Shown here: piece by piece, positions 1-32,230 of the stretch | Layout: every line of letters begins with the position of its first letter | Numbering within the stretch: the first letter of the stretch is position 1 | Origin: Xiphias gladius | Taxonomy: Eukaryota; Chordata; Actinopteri; Istiophoriformes; Xiphiidae | Reading direction: 5' to 3' | DNA length: 64,000 bases | NCBI RefSeq assembly: GCF_016859285.1 | Contig: NC_053422.1 | Location: 7,330,501 to 7,394,500 of the forward strand | Program-made: the position numbers and the translations under genes | The notes under the pieces: generated by a model | Told to the model about the DNA's origin: nothing | Databases searched by the model: none | What the model saw: the letters and a program-made list of their open reading frames with translations, nothing else

Positions 1-1
1 C

Positions 2-326
2 TGGATTACTTACAATTCCATAACCTCAGTTGATACCGGAAGTTTCTACAACCTCAAAGTGCTCCACGAATTGAGGCTGGATGGAAATATGATCTCCATA
101 TTCCCCTGGGAGTCTCTAAAAGAGATGCCCAGGCTGAGGACACTGGATCTACACAACAACAGACTCACTAATGTTCCCACTGAGGCTATCCCCTACCTCC
201 TCAACATTACCTACTTGGATCTATCCAGCAACAAATTAACAACCCTACCCTCTGATCTCATGGATATCTGGCCCCCCTTCAACGGAGCACCCATCTCTAC
301 TAATGCTTCGCAGAAAATCGTGTTAG
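2..326 (+). CDS. lrit3: lrit3 exon, LRR region (5' truncated by window edge)
   Basis: The frame opens at base 2 and stays open to a donor at 327 (GTAAGG). It carries LRR signatures LHELRLDGNMIS, LRTLDLHNNRLT and ITYLDLSSNKLT, each with the LxxLxLxxN pattern. The exon ends in phase 1. Its true 5' end is outside the window. Confidence 0.88.
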
Positions 327-3300
327 GTAAGGAGAAAAGGGTGCCTCTGGTTTTACAGGATAAAAGGGTCAGGGCAGGACACTTTTTGGCTTATTTGGAA
401 TTACCTCTGGAACTTCTTGCCATCACCTGTTAATCTAGCCAGTCATGTTCTTATTGACTCAAACTTGCCCTGGTAGTGACTGCCAGGACAAAACCGGTCA
501 AATTAGCTTATTCTAAGTAGTGGCAGAGTTGACACTTAACTACTGAATATTTAACACAGCACTTCTTGGCTATCCAAGCTAGGGTCAAGTTCAGTGGATC
601 AAATTAGAAAAAAAAAACTTTATCACAAATGTACTGTATCCCATGTGACCATGCACTACGCAACGAAAAACCATGGTAATTTCGGAAAAGTTTCTGAAGG
701 CAACATGATATTCAAAACTTTTAATCATTTTGAAACACCCAAAAGTCTAAGCTCCAGCGTCAAAGATTTGACCTTTTAATGGCACTTTGAAAAAACATTT
801 TAGTCAGATAAATAAATTATACATTAGTGTTTGTACAAGCCAAGCATATGCCATATGGCTTGCAATTGCTAGGCATTTGTTATTGTACATGCTTTGAGAA
901 AAAAAGTTCTGCTCATAATGCACTGTAGTACTGAAGTAGTTCTAAGAAAAGGAAACAAAAACAAAAAAAGGCCTAAGTCTTTATTTAAAGTTCACAATAT
1001 ATTGGCCAGCTCATTATCAGTCAATTATTGATTAAAACAACATATTGTTACTGAGCGTAAGTGTGCAATACAATTTACCTTAGCCAGAACTGATCATTTG
1101 AACTGGTAATTATATAACAATCAATGTCTAATTTTGAATTCATAAAATTAACTTTCTGTGCATCTCTACAACTGTTACGATGATTCAAAACATCAGATTT
1201 ACTTTTGAAAGTTACGCCAGCTGTACAAAAACGCATTAAATCGATTTTTCAAAAGTTTTGTCCAAAACTAAATGTTAGAAGTTTCCTATATTTCAGTTTA
1301 ATTAAGCTGTGTTCATCTCCACGAGGGAATACAGATACTTAACAGAGTAGTGTTACCTACTTTCAGTTTTAAACTCATAGACTAATATTTATTATTAAAT
1401 CAATGAGTTTGATAAGCAAAAACTGGCAGAAATTTCTACACAGCGCTTACTGCCTTGTCATTTGCTTTTTTGGCATAAGAAAGAATTTTAGCGTTTGTTG
1501 CTGAAATGACTTAATGTTGAACACTTGCTAAGAGCACTGTCTTCCACTGTAGACACACAGTCAAGTGAGGTGCAAGGAGGGAGGGAGCAAAAATGCCAGT
1601 AGGAATTTGAGTTTTTGTTTTGAATCAGGAGGAAGTGGGCTGAAAAAGATGGTTTCAAAATTTTAGTATTTTTAAGTAAGTAGTATTTAGTAAGTTTTTT
1701 TTGTTAGACGCATTTTTGACTTACATGTAAGCAAATGCTTGTTCGCTGTAGCACTGACAGTTGGAGGGATATTCTTAATAGGCTGTATAAGGCCAAGCTA
1801 GCTTATCCATGCCAGAAGAGCTGGCTGTGTGCTCTGGTGTACCTGAAGGAGAAACAGGATTAGGCAGTAGTGCATGATCTGAAAAAACAGACCACGCACT
1901 AACAGACAACAGCTTCTTTAGCACACCATAAAAGCATTTCCTGTTAATATTTAATGAGAGGTATGCTCCCTTTTACTGCTTTGAATTATTATACAACTAC
2001 ATTTACTTAAGTATAAATAAATGCATTTTAAAATATATTAAAAAAAACTAAAATATAGTTTGGACAGTAAGCTAGAATTTCACTGATAAATTTATTTTCA
2101 GTTTCTTATACAATTTTAACCACACAAATAGTTCCAATAAACTAAAAATGAAAACATGGATTAAAATAAATTAAAGTTGTTAGTGACCTATTAATGTTTG
2201 TTAACAGAGAGGCTACTGGAAATTGTGTGTTGCCACAAACTTTTGTAAGGCCAGAGTAAGATTAGATGCTTTGCTACTGTTAAGACAAAGTAATCTTGTT
2301 AAAGGACTTTAATTTGCACCAGTACATGTGTCACCTATTGTTTGCAGCAGGTGTATACAGGAAGTTGTAAAGGAGTCCATAGGATAGGTTCACTTCCACA
2401 GCCCTTGAATTTAGCAGTCACAATGCCTAAAATGATGTGAATTTTCACTGCAAAAAGAGAAAGCTAATGGTGGTTGACAAATGCATTTAACTTACATGTA
2501 CCGTGCAACCGATAGGTACCCGCTGTTTGCAGTGGTGTTTAAGTGACCTCAGAGAATACATCGTTAGGTGTTTTTAGGTTTTTATCTATTTTACTGGTTT
2601 GCCTTGCTATCATAAAGCTGTACATTCATGTTGGGAAAAAAAGTCAGTAAGTCAGTAAGCTGCCTTGTGTACTGTAATCCATTTTTAAGTAGGTTTCTTC
2701 CTAAAATAACTTTATAGCACAATAATCATTGCAGCTGTTTGAAAGCATCGAGTTCTGCTAGGATTGAAAGTGACTGAGTCATTTTACAAATCTGTATCCC
2801 ACACTACCCTTTAAGTTTTGTTTTGCCTCTTCACTGCTACATTGCCATCTCAGCATCTTCTACTCTTTCCATTATGTTCAAAAAAATGCTTTAAAGTAAT
2901 ATAGCATTTAAATGGATGGTGTTGCAAACTGAAATGGTATGAAACAGCAATTAATAAGCATAATTCTTTTTTTTTTATCTTTTTATCTACAGGCCTCCAA
3001 GATAATCCCTGGTTCTGTGACTGTAAAATTTCCAAACTGATTGAGATTTCCAAAATGGCGGACACAACAGTGGTTTTGATGGACCTATTCCTGACCTGCA
3101 GTGGTCCCGAGAATCTGGCTGGTGTCCTTTTTCAGCGTGCTGAACTGGATAATTGTATAAAACCATCAGTCATGACTTCTGCAACCAAGATCACATCTCC
3201 TTTGGGCAGTAATGTTCTCTTACGATGTGATGTCACGGGGTCTCCGACACCAACTCTTTACTGGGCTAAGTCAGATGGCTCACTGGTCAACAATACAGGT

Positions 3301-4578
3301 ATAACATGCAGGCTCTGTGAAGTTTAAGCATTTTAGAAAAATGCTGGTTTCAAATTTATTAAGAGTTATATCTTTGGTTACCTATATAATGCATGTAAAT
3401 TTTCACTTCCTGATGAGCAGGAAGTATTAATCTCTGCAGGGCTAGTGCCACAGGTTCATAATCCTTTTGAAAACATGCAAAGCAGTGCAAGATTTGGTAA
3501 GACTCTAACCATGCTGACTTTTGTGTTCTTCTTCCTCCCTATAGTCCAGGAGTCACCTGGGGAGGGCATCAGATGGTCCATCATGAGTTTGACCGGAATA
3601 TTGTACAAAGATGCTGGGAACTACAGTTGCAAAGCTAAGAATGTTGCTGGGAACGCAGAAGCCACCATTTCTCTCTCGGTTGCTGGTACCATTAGTACCA
3701 CCATCCCTCCAGTGAGGTCGAGCATTGGAACTGCACAAACCAGCCAAGGCACAACATTTACTCCCCCTACAGACATTCCAAACTCGTCCTCCATAATGTC
3801 CACAGTTGTCCCAAGAACATCAACAACACTATCTGCTGTCCCAAAGAAGCCGAAAACTACCCCCAGCAATGGTTTACAGAAAGGCTCATTCAAACAAACA
3901 AAGATCCAGCCAGGAAGCAATGGGAGAAAGCTCGCAGCAGACGAAAAGAGCAAGAAAAGTTATGCATCAAAGTCTGTCAAAGACCTGAAGATTGTAGAGG
4001 AAACAACTGACAGTGCAGTGCTGCTCTGGACAGCAGATGGGTTACCAAATGATGCCCCGCTTACAGTTGTATACTCACCCTATGGTGAGGATGACATCAA
4101 AAGGACAGAGGAGACTAATGCTGGCAGTGGAAAAATGCTCCTAGAGGGACTGTCATCTGGGATGAGGTACTCAGTTTGCCTCATAGCAAAAGGTAGTGAT
4201 GCTGGAAAAGATCCCTGCATTGACTTCTACACACTGGAAAATGTAGAGGATGGTGGGCAGAACCATCTTTTCATTATCATAAGCGGCATTGCCTGTGCTT
4301 TGGTTTTGCCTCTTATTGCTCTGTTGCTCTACAAGATTCTCGCTCTCTACTGCAAGGGAAGCAACACAGCTTTGGATGAAGAGGAGCTTGAAAAAGAGAG
4401 CTATGTCAAGTTTGAGACAATTTCAATGAAACAAAGAACTTTGAACTCTCACCCAACTGAGCTTTGGGCAAGGAGACCAACCCATGAGTCAGAGCGAATG
4501 CTCCTTTGTTCAAGGTCGAGCATAGACTCCCAGATGACCTATAAGAGCGACAGTTCCCGGTCTGAGTATCTCTGCTGA
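2..4578 (+). CDS. lrit3: LRIT3-like leucine-rich repeat, Ig, FN3 transmembrane protein (3' part; 5' end off window)
   Basis: Three coding exons are visible: 2-326, 2993-3298 and 3545-4578, joined at GT/AG sites with phase-1 introns and ending in TGA. They encode 554 residues in one frame. Order: about three LRRs (for example LRTLDLHNNRL), an LRRCT cap beginning DNPWFCDC, an Ig domain from about residue 165 with cysteines in LLRCDVTG and YSCKAKN, a Thr/Ser/Pro-rich linker, an FN3 domain from about residue 354, a transmembrane helix at about 451-478 and a cytoplasmic tail ending SEYLC. Known of the family: LRIT3 sits on ON-bipolar cell dendrites, is needed to place TRPM1 and nyctalopin there, and is mutated in human stationary night blindness. 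LRIT1 and LRIT2 share the architecture; the choice of LRIT3 rests largely on egf lying next door, as in human. The LRRNT and signal peptide lie before base 1. Fish may carry paralogues, so lrit3a versus lrit3b is not decided. Confidence 0.88.
327..2992 (+). other. lrit3 intron, 2.67 kb
   Basis: AT-rich sequence bounded by GTAAGG at the donor and a long pyrimidine run plus TAG/CAG-type acceptor before 2993. I see no coding exon, RNA gene or recognisable transposon in it; short open frames here lack splice context and composition like the neighbouring exons. Confidence 0.75.
2993..3298 (+). CDS. lrit3: lrit3 exon, LRRCT cap and first half of Ig domain
   Basis: Opens after TTTTATCTACAG and ends at the donor GTATAA. 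It begins with the LRRCT motif DNPWFCDCKI and further cap cysteines (LTCSGPENL, ELDNCIKP), then starts the Ig fold with its first cysteine in LLRCDVTG and the core tryptophan in LYWAKSDG. Phase 1 at both ends. Confidence 0.9.
3545..4578 (+). CDS. lrit3: lrit3 terminal coding exon: Ig end, linker, FN3, TM, tail
   Basis: Opens after CCTCCCTATAG in phase 1 (VQESPGEG...). The open frame runs back to 3445 but that part is intron. It completes the Ig domain (DAGNYSCKAKNVAG), crosses a Thr/Ser/Pro-rich segment, an FN3 domain containing AVLLWTADG and RYSVCLIAKG, and a hydrophobic helix coded by 4264-4350. The cytoplasmic tail is about 75 residues. Confidence 0.9.
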
Positions 4579-5330
4579 CGTCAGGAATCCATGGCCAATG
4601 CCCAAATGCCACATTAGAAACACATTAGATGAAATTCTCTTTATATGCCTTTTATGACACTTAATATATTCACTGGGAAATCCTTTATAAATCTTTACAA
4701 ATGTATATTTAATTTTTTCACATCTGTGGGGTGATAAAGCACTGATTCGCTTTCATGTACTGGTTTAATGCACCTATTCTCCATTTCCAATCAACTAACA
4801 ATTTATAAAGATTTATATAATGATTTAGAAAAAACTTAGTGAACATGAAAACATTCCCTGGATTTTGTTTGTAAAACTCAAATCAGATTCAAGTGACTGT
4901 CTGATACTTTTTATTCATGTCCTTATTTATTTTGGAGCCTTATATTTGATAAAGAAGTTTCAATAGTTGTCACTGCAGCACTGCACCTTTGTTGGACTAA
5001 ATTATAAATAGTACCATATGAAGAGCCTGTCAGTTAACTGTGTGTGGCGTTCAATGTTATATTCAATGCCAAAGTTTAAGTGTCAGATATGAATATCATG
5101 TGGTGGTGTCAAAGAAGACCCATTAACCACTCCCCGTAGCATTTACAACATCATTGTTGCTTTAAGCATCAAGCTGATTGTTGCCTTACTGGACAAGAAA
5201 GCGCTGCCAGTGTGTTTGATAGAATAAGTGACTCATCTGGTAAACATTGCCAGTTTCTATGACTTTACGTATGTATTTGTCTATAAATGGAGTTGTACAT
5301 TTGTTTTTAATAAACCCTTAATAAAACTGT
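4579..5330 (+). terminator. lrit3 3' UTR with two poly(A) signals
   Basis: Follows the TGA at 4576-4578. Two AATAAA hexamers at 5309-5314 and 5320-5325 are the first good poly(A) signals, giving a 3' UTR of about 0.75 kb. The exact cleavage site is inferred. Confidence 0.6.
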
Positions 5331-7756
5331 TGAATTCTTGTGTACTCGTACCGTGTTATCTGCATAGATAAGTGAAAAACTGCTCCCATATTAAATCATT
5401 TTCCAAAATTAAAAAAAGAAAAAGAAAATGTTGCCTGTCAATGAGTTGTAGGGGTTTTATTTGCATTTTTGATAGAGAGCCACTAAAACAACACTGTTCC
5501 TCAATAATATACCAGCATTTCTCTTATATACCTATCTTTACATCAGAGAGTAACACATCACAGTCAACACCCAAATGATGGTAGGTAGTGGTGAAAAAAT
5601 TCAATGTGAACACAGAAATCCATGTTATTCTTATTTCTGACTTGCATAATTTTAGTTTCTGTGCTAATCTTTCTGACTTTTCTCTCAGCAAAAGATTTTG
5701 TGCTCTTTCTAGGCTTCAAAGGGTGAAACTTAATTCCAGTTTTACAATGCACACTCTACTCCATGTACTGTTTATACAGTAGTAGTTCCCCCATCATGTT
5801 ATCCTCATCATACACCATCTTTGTGTGTACTGTATATCTTTCTCCATGTTGGTAATGCTAGTGCCCAGGCAGAGGCACACAGACACGAAGAAAGGAAGAC
5901 TGCCTGAAAAAACAGAATATTATCCACTATGAGTTAAACATAATTCTTCATGTAGAAGCAAAATACAGACATTGTTACTAGTAAAAGTATGATCAGTCTT
6001 ATTTATGAATAGAAGTGAGCATACAAATTGACACAGACATATCACATGTGCTCACTCAGCTATGAACAAGAGCAGGCACGTTCATCCTGAAAATCAATGG
6101 GTTACCGTTGTCATGCTCTCCTTACATTTGAACAGGCGTTGCCGTAAATCCTGATAAGACAGTGGGTGGACGTGGAAACCTGTTCCCATGGATACCTCTG
6201 TGCCACCATCTGCATGAGCCTGCAGCAGTAAGTAATCTCTTAATGCCAGCAGTGCTGTTATTATGGCAATAGCAAGGCTGTTTCAACAAATAGAATAAAT
6301 GGAAGGTAGACAAGGATGGGCCAGGCTGTTAATGATCAATAAACTATGACTGGACAGTGAGACAGTATGTTAATTAATCCATTGTTTTGTCTGTCTGTCT
6401 CACCTTTTCCCACCTCTCTATCCCCCTGGTCCTCTTGCCCCTGAGAGCCACCTATCTATTTAACTAGCCGACAATTTATCGGTCTGATATAAACAGATAC
6501 AATAGATTTCTTCTTTAATAGTGCCACAGTTGCCACTGGGTTGTGATGCATGAAACAAAATCCAGACACGGCAACTGGAAGCGAGATACTTCACCTCTGT
6601 AGAGGCTTTACAGTGGCATCTTAGTGCCATTATAGTAGTTCAGTGGAAAACTGTTCATATGTAAGTAGTGACAGAATATATTACAACAAGGCTAGTAAAA
6701 GATATTGCTCAAAAACTGCTGTGGTGTGGTTGCGGTAACATCTTGTAATATATGAAATGAACGGGGTCTAATAGACTGGATTTGCTTCCAATTTGAGGTT
6801 AATGTGAAACAAACTTATCACTAGCCATTTCAGTCAGAGGTCAAGCGCAAAGCCATAGTAGCTTGATAAGTCTGCACAGTCAATCTTAAACCTGCAATCC
6901 ATTAACTTTACACTCATTCAAATAACAGCAAAGATTATGGAGCACCTACTGTCATATCTGTGAAGTTTTTGCACCTTATTGATGACACTGAATGTGGAAA
7001 AAGTACATCAAAATCAACAGCCAAGTAATGTGAACACAAATGCAGTATATGTTTACTGAAATTATAAAATTGTTGATGGGATTAGTACCAGCAGGTGTGA
7101 CCTGACCACCGTGGTCAATATTTTTAAGAAGCAGATGGAAAACATTTCTGCAGCCAAAGTAGTGGTGCTGTTTTTAGTGTTTCACCACACTCGACCAAAC
7201 ACATTTGTACAACAATATACTGCAATAATAATTTTTTTTTTTTTTTTTTAAATAAAAAACTACAGATTTTAGGCAGAAAATGTTATGTAATACCTGCAAA
7301 ATAATCATATCAGCATGACACTATTTCAATCTAGAGTTACGTAGTCTAAAATGCTTTGTAATGTACGTAACTGCTTGAAAGTGACTCACCCAGCTGGAAT
7401 TAAGGACCGGAACTATTTGCCTCACAAGAGCAATGACATGAGGTGGCATTTTATATGGCTGAATCATCTTCACTCTTGCTTTATCCTGGATACACACTTT
7501 ACCTGATGATTCAAACACGTGTGATTGTCATTCAATGCAATACCCACCTGAAGTGAAATTATAGATGATATAATATATTCATAATATATTCATTATTATC
7601 TGCCATGTGTGAAACCGTGGGAAAAGGTCAGTGCCCTTCAGACTGCTATCATTAGTCAGAAGACAGGGCAACTCTCCTTGCCTTGTAAATCTTCTAATTC
7701 TCCTCTACAAGCTAATTGGTGACATTGCTGCTGACAATATCCTAGTCACCGAGGGT
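5331..7756. other. lrit3-egf intergenic region
   Basis: About 2.4 kb between the lrit3 poly(A) signals and the proposed egf start codon; the egf promoter should lie here. It is AT-rich, with a poly-T run near 7232-7250, no CpG island and no recognisable gene. A very AT-rich stretch (about 7560-7600) lies some 170 bp upstream of the proposed start codon. I could not place a TATA box with confidence. Confidence 0.5.
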
Positions 7757-27197
<19,441 letters not shown>

Positions 27198-29140
27198 TTC
27201 AGCGGAGAGACCGACACCACTGTACAGTGAAACGCACACATACTGTAACATCTGGCTGACGAACGAACTGCAAATGAAGAGTTTCATTCCAAACTTAAAC
27301 ATGTCACAAATGGAAGACGTTCATGTTTACCGGTCTCAACTGTAGATTTATTTGACACACAAAGTTTGGGCCAGGCCAGTACATGTAGGCTCTTGTAAAC
27401 ACAGGTATTTGGTAGCAGAAAAAAAAAAAAAAAAAGGAAAGTATTGTTCACACACAGACTATACAGTAGCGCATTGCAAAAATTCCACGGCAATGGGTGC
27501 TCTCTCACCAAAATAAAACGAAATCATAGATTACCAATATACTGTAAGTATCCCTAGCGAGAATATGATGGAGCTACCAGCTTCAGAGAGGTGTATTCTG
27601 GAAGTGGCATGACAGTAACTATTTCACATTGGTAAGTTTAATAAGAAAATCTCGTTCGTATTCTAAACCATCTTCCAAAACGACAGCATCTGGATTGAAA
27701 CTCTTCCTGATACTAATCTACCTGATACTGTAGCTGACAGCAAAAATAACTGCGATGTAATATACACGTGTACAGTATGTCTTTCCAACAAAGTTCTAGA
27801 GTAGATCCACATTATCATTTCTTGTACAAGCTCCTGTTTGCTAAGAGCACACGGATAGCGTGAACAAGTGAATACAGTAACGTTAAAAACTACTTCCACT
27901 GCTTGCTTTTGAAAAATGTCGTTGTCATGGACCTCTGAAAAAACAGCTACATTTCTGTCTGTCTTTAACACTTTCAACTCATCCTCGATCCCAGGACCTT
28001 GATTCTCTGTTTCAGTCACAAGCATTTGCTTTACTCAGGACGGGGTTGCCTACTTAAAATACTGGACTCCCAAGGGTGATTCACATTTGTTTTATGTATT
28101 TCACCCATCACTGGATAACTGAGGTTGACCACCATCCCCAAAAGAATTTCACTCCTCACATCAAGTGGCGTAAAAGCTGTTTGTGCAGCCTTTTCATCAA
28201 AGCGTTGAATGTCTCTAGCGGGAGCACTGACAAGTCTTCACATTTACTTTGGGCTACACTTACATTTTTTTGAAATCATCAAATATCTGAACATCTGTCT
28301 CAAATTCCTTGGATTAAGGTGGTTGTAGGAGAGCAAACAATGAACAGTAACTGCTTGCTTGTGTTATAAAAGGGACGCATTTTGTTTTGTTGTTTAGAAA
28401 TTACTTACACATACATTTTCCCTATTTGTTATATATTTTAATGGAGTAACTGTATGACAAAGGTTTTCCTTTCACTGTATTTTATTTTGACCTACAAGGA
28501 GGAGCTTTGTCAGGGGCAGTGTGGCTAAGTTTTAACAAATTTTTTAGGATTTGAGCAAAAAAACTAACAAGATTAGGTTAAAACAGTTTGTTGCCAATCT
28601 TGCTAATCAATTCAAATTGACATAATGAAATGGAAACAGTAGAAACACGGAAAATGCAACATAGTATGCATTACAGTGGTAATATTTAGCCAAACATAAC
28701 AATTACAATGTCAGTGCATTACTTAACTAACCTGGGAACTGGGATATTGTTAGCAAGGTTTATGCTATTTTTATTTTTAAAGATCCATGTCTACCTTTTC
28801 CAGAGTTCTACTTAGATCTGTGCCTTTAGAAATACGATGAAGCTAAACTGAACTGGGTTGCTGACTGACCGCTGATTGACTGAACTGGACTATTTGGTTT
28901 GGAAAGGGAAGGTATCTTGCTATTGACTTTTATCTAATTTTTTACAGCATGGGTTTTTATATTCCCTGTACAAGCCAAAAAACGGGTAATATTTATTTGG
29001 AGAGCACAAGCAACATCCAGAATTTTTATTCGCACTGTGTTCGACTCTGAATATCTGTTATTTTCCGCACACATGTACTATGACTGGAATTAGAAAACTG
29101 CAAGATGAAGCTCATTTTTATTTCCCTAAATAAAACTATA
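27198..29140 (+). terminator. egf 3' UTR and candidate poly(A) signals
   Basis: Follows the egf stop codon. AATAAA occurs at 27512-27517 (short UTR of about 0.3 kb) and at 29129-29134 (long UTR of about 1.9 kb). Which is used cannot be told from sequence. No other gene is visible in the stretch. Confidence 0.5.
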
Positions 29141-29875
29141 TTCACAAACAATGGGCTGCGTTAATAACTGCAACATCTTCACCATCGACCTCAGTTTACT
29201 AGACGCATAACAATTTTAACCATCACTAAAATTTAGCTTTTCTTCATTACCATCGACATTCCTTTGTGAAATATACTTTTCTAATGACATTATCTTTGTT
29301 ATAATTGAAAGTCTATTTTGGCCATTCATGACCTGTCTCTGTCTCGTTATACCCCATCGCACTTCTTCAAATCTCTTGCCCATGCTCCGCTGATGATGCT
29401 TTTTTATCCTCCACCAAATCTAACGCTCTAGTGACGTTGGTACCAATGCCGCCACCCTCCTCCACCACCACCCCGTCTGTCTATTTCTATCTCTGTCTGC
29501 GACTTCGTCTCAAGGTTGACTGAGAATTGTTAATAGAAGAACCCACAGACTCTTTGTTTCGAGGCAATGGCAGAAAACAAAGCACTTTAACTCAAAAACC
29601 ATCAGGGGCCACATATATATTGATTTTCCTGGCAAGACACACTTATCTATATATTGGCCTCCATTAGTGGTAACAGATAGGTTAGGGCACCACTATAAAC
29701 AGCAGCAGATCAGCCTTCAAGTAGAGATGAAATTGGGCCTAGAGTCAATTTATTTTGTATTACTCCTGAATTGGGTCAACAGGGGGCAATAGAGTCACTG
29801 ACACTGTAAGTAACAGGGGCCTCAGGGGGTCTCAGTTTTGGAGACGGCATTAGTTTAAAACTTATTATAAATATA

Positions 29876-30452
29876 CACTCATTTGCCTATTTATTAGGTA
29901 CACCTCGCTAAAAACCAATGCAGTCTCATAAATTTACATTACATTTTACTCATTTGGTAGACACTCTTATCCAGAGCAACTTACAAGTGAAGCAACGTCG
30001 GTTCAGTGTCATGCCCGAGAAAATACTTCGGCACACGGACGGGAGGAGCCAGGGATTGAACCACCAGCCCTGCAGTCAGAGGACAACCCGCTCTACCACC
30101 TGAGCCACAGCCACCCGACAACAGTGCTGCAGTAACCTCCGACCTGTTCATGTCATGCTCGGTTTTTGATGAATGCGTTTTAGGAAGATGATGATTCAAC
30201 TTGATGATCATTTTGGAGGCTGCAGTCTGTGGTGCTGTAACGCCATACAGTTCAGTATGGCTTTACACTGACAGGTGTTTCTATTATACTGTTTAACCCA
30301 TTTATGTCAATGAGGGTGGGCTAAATAACAGGTACACAGAAACAACCAAAAGCAAACTTAGAACTTCCATAAAGGTAGGATGTATTGTACGATTGTTGTT
30401 CTAGACTGCATTAGTTTTAGCTAGGGGTACCTAATGAACTGGCAGCTGGGTG
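29876..30452. mobile_element. TIR element (MITE-like) carrying a nested SINE
   Basis: The left end CACTCATTTGCCTATTTATT then AGGTACACCTCGCTAAAA aligns with the complement of the right end (CACCCAGCTGCCAGTTCATT then AGGTACCCCTAGCTAAAA), giving imperfect terminal inverted repeats of about 50 bp, both reaching AATGCAGTCT inside. Both ends are flanked by TA, which would fit a TA target-site duplication. No transposase frame is inside, so this would be non-autonomous. The superfamily is not established. A SINE sits just inside the left repeat. Confidence 0.72.
29928..30116 (-). mobile_element. tRNA-derived SINE, minus strand
   Basis: Read on the minus strand it starts with a tRNA-like head: an A-box-like TGGCTCAGGTGGTAGAGCGG (about 30090-30109) and a B box GGTTCAATCC (30053-30062). 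It ends with the fish SINE/LINE-type tail CTCTGGATAAGAGTGTCTAC then CAAATGAGTAAAATGTAATG. This head-and-tail structure is widely known in teleost SINEs. The gene is not a working tRNA: it has no complete cloverleaf. Confidence 0.8.
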
Positions 30453-30574
30453 TATGTCAACGTTAACATGTCTTTCTTCCTGTCTGGAGCATTAAGGTTC
30501 TTGAGTTCCACAGGTTTGTCCCTCCGATCAAAGTAAACTTCATGTAACCCTACAGCAATGTGGTTGGGACTCAT
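30431..30574 (-). other. Short coding-like open frame, 47 codons, unidentified
   Basis: ATG at 30574 opens MSPNHIAVGLHEVYFDRRDK and continues through PVELKNLNAPDRKK to TAG at 30431-30433; the last residues overlap the right end of the TIR element. The composition looks protein-like, yet the upstream frame is closed and I recognise no family. It may be a fragment of a retrocopy or a transposon, or chance. Confidence 0.25.
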
Positions 30575-31931
30575 CTCTCTTCTTCAGCATCATTATGGTT
30601 CAACAAAGAACTGGAGAGAGAAAAGCGGCGGGTGTCCATATTAACAACAACGTGAGAAAAACGGATACCTGGTAAAAACAGTGCTGACTTGAGTAGGTCT
30701 ATTCAGATCACTAGGACACAGGACATTTGTTGCTGCACTCCTAATCTTCCCAAAAGCACTACCCGCACACCTGAACAAAAATCTGTGTTTTGATATTGTC
30801 AGGTACTTACTTGCTAGATTTGAAAAAGAACTGATGTTACTGTACTCCTAGATACTACTGTTAATGATGCAACCACTGATTTACTAGTTAACAATTAAAC
30901 ATTTTCTATGCACCAAATTAAAAATCTGGAATAATCAATGGCAAAGTTATTAGTTCCCCATCAAAGTCAGCAGACAAATTAGCCATTTCAATGAAATTAA
31001 ATGGCCAAGTTGCAAGTTGGGAAACAATTCCCTCTCTATACTCACTGCTCACAAACTGGAGACCTCTAAGAACACAACCATTATGATGTGGCCATATCAT
31101 CTGAAATTTAATATCTTAATTTAACAAAGTTAAAAAAAAAATGTTTAAATGTTAAAATAATTGGACAAGCATTTTTTTTTTTAAACAGTACCAAACATCT
31201 ACACAAGTAACTACAGTACCGTAATTTATTCTCTGTTAGTTAATTTTGTTTTTATCTGCCAGATGGGGCTAGCTTTGCTTTATCGCTCACGTCTCCATGC
31301 CAGCCCCGAGGACAGCTGATGAGGGCTAAAGAGGGAATTAGCTACCCACTCAAAGGCTTTGCTCTGATCCTTCAGGTCAGTATTTGGTCCCCTCAGCTCT
31401 TGCGCAGGACAGAGTAACACTAGTTTGCGAGGATTTGGGCAGATTTAAAATCAAACGGGGAGGGGGGTATAATGCATGTACTGGACATAGATACATGAGC
31501 CAGAATCTCTGGGTGCAGCAGGGAGGAGGGAAATTCCCAAACCTGAGAGCTCCCTTGGTAGTTTTGTCTCCTAAGGGGCAGTTGGAAGGAACATTTTGAG
31601 CTCACTGATTTAAAGCCCGAAATATGCTTTCCCTTAAATGGCAGACAATCCCTATATAACACACATCAATGAATGTTACCATTACTGCAACATAAAATAC
31701 ATTTAACTTACACTTTATAAAAATGTTTGGAGCCATGTCAAAATATTAAATCAGACAGAAGATGTATTTGGAAAGATCTGGGTTATAACTTTAAATCCAA
31801 ATATATATTTTTTCCAAGTATTTATTTAGGAGACACTTTCAACATACAGCATATGATAGGACACATGAAGTCGAATATTTTGTCCCGAAACTGTTTACGG
31901 ATAATGTTGACTGCTCTTATCATCTTTACAG

Positions 31932-32230
31932 TGGGGCTGCAACTAACAATTTTTATTATTACAGATTAGTCTGCTGATTGTTTTTCTGGATAAGCAATTC
32001 ATCGTTTTGTCTATAAAAGAATAGTAAAGAGTTAAAAAAAAAAAAAAAAAGCCTACCATAATTTCCCGCAGTCCAAGCGACATTTTCAAATGTCTTATTT
32101 TGTTTGACCGATAATTCAAAACCCAAAAATATTCAGTTTACTATTACGTATGACTACTAATGATAACTAATCATTTTATCATCTAATCACTGTGATTCTA
32201 GTTTAAAGTTGACTATTCTCATGCAAACTA
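31932..32230 (+). mobile_element. Dispersed 'GGGCTGCAACTAA' element, copy 2
   Basis: Starts GGGGCTGCAACTAACAATT and carries TTTTCAAATGTCTTATTTTG and AAAAATATTCAGTTTACTA, shared with copy 1. The 3' end is degraded and its limit approximate. Confidence 0.65.

Noticed and set aside
3445..3544. N-terminal extension of the last lrit3 open frame (MPQVHNPFENM...)
   Set aside because: This part is intron; the acceptor CCTCCCTATAG at 3544 restores the Ig domain in phase with the preceding exon.
29928..30116. Functional tRNA gene on the minus strand
   Set aside because: A and B boxes are present but the sequence lacks a foldable tRNA body and continues into a SINE tail inside a transposon.
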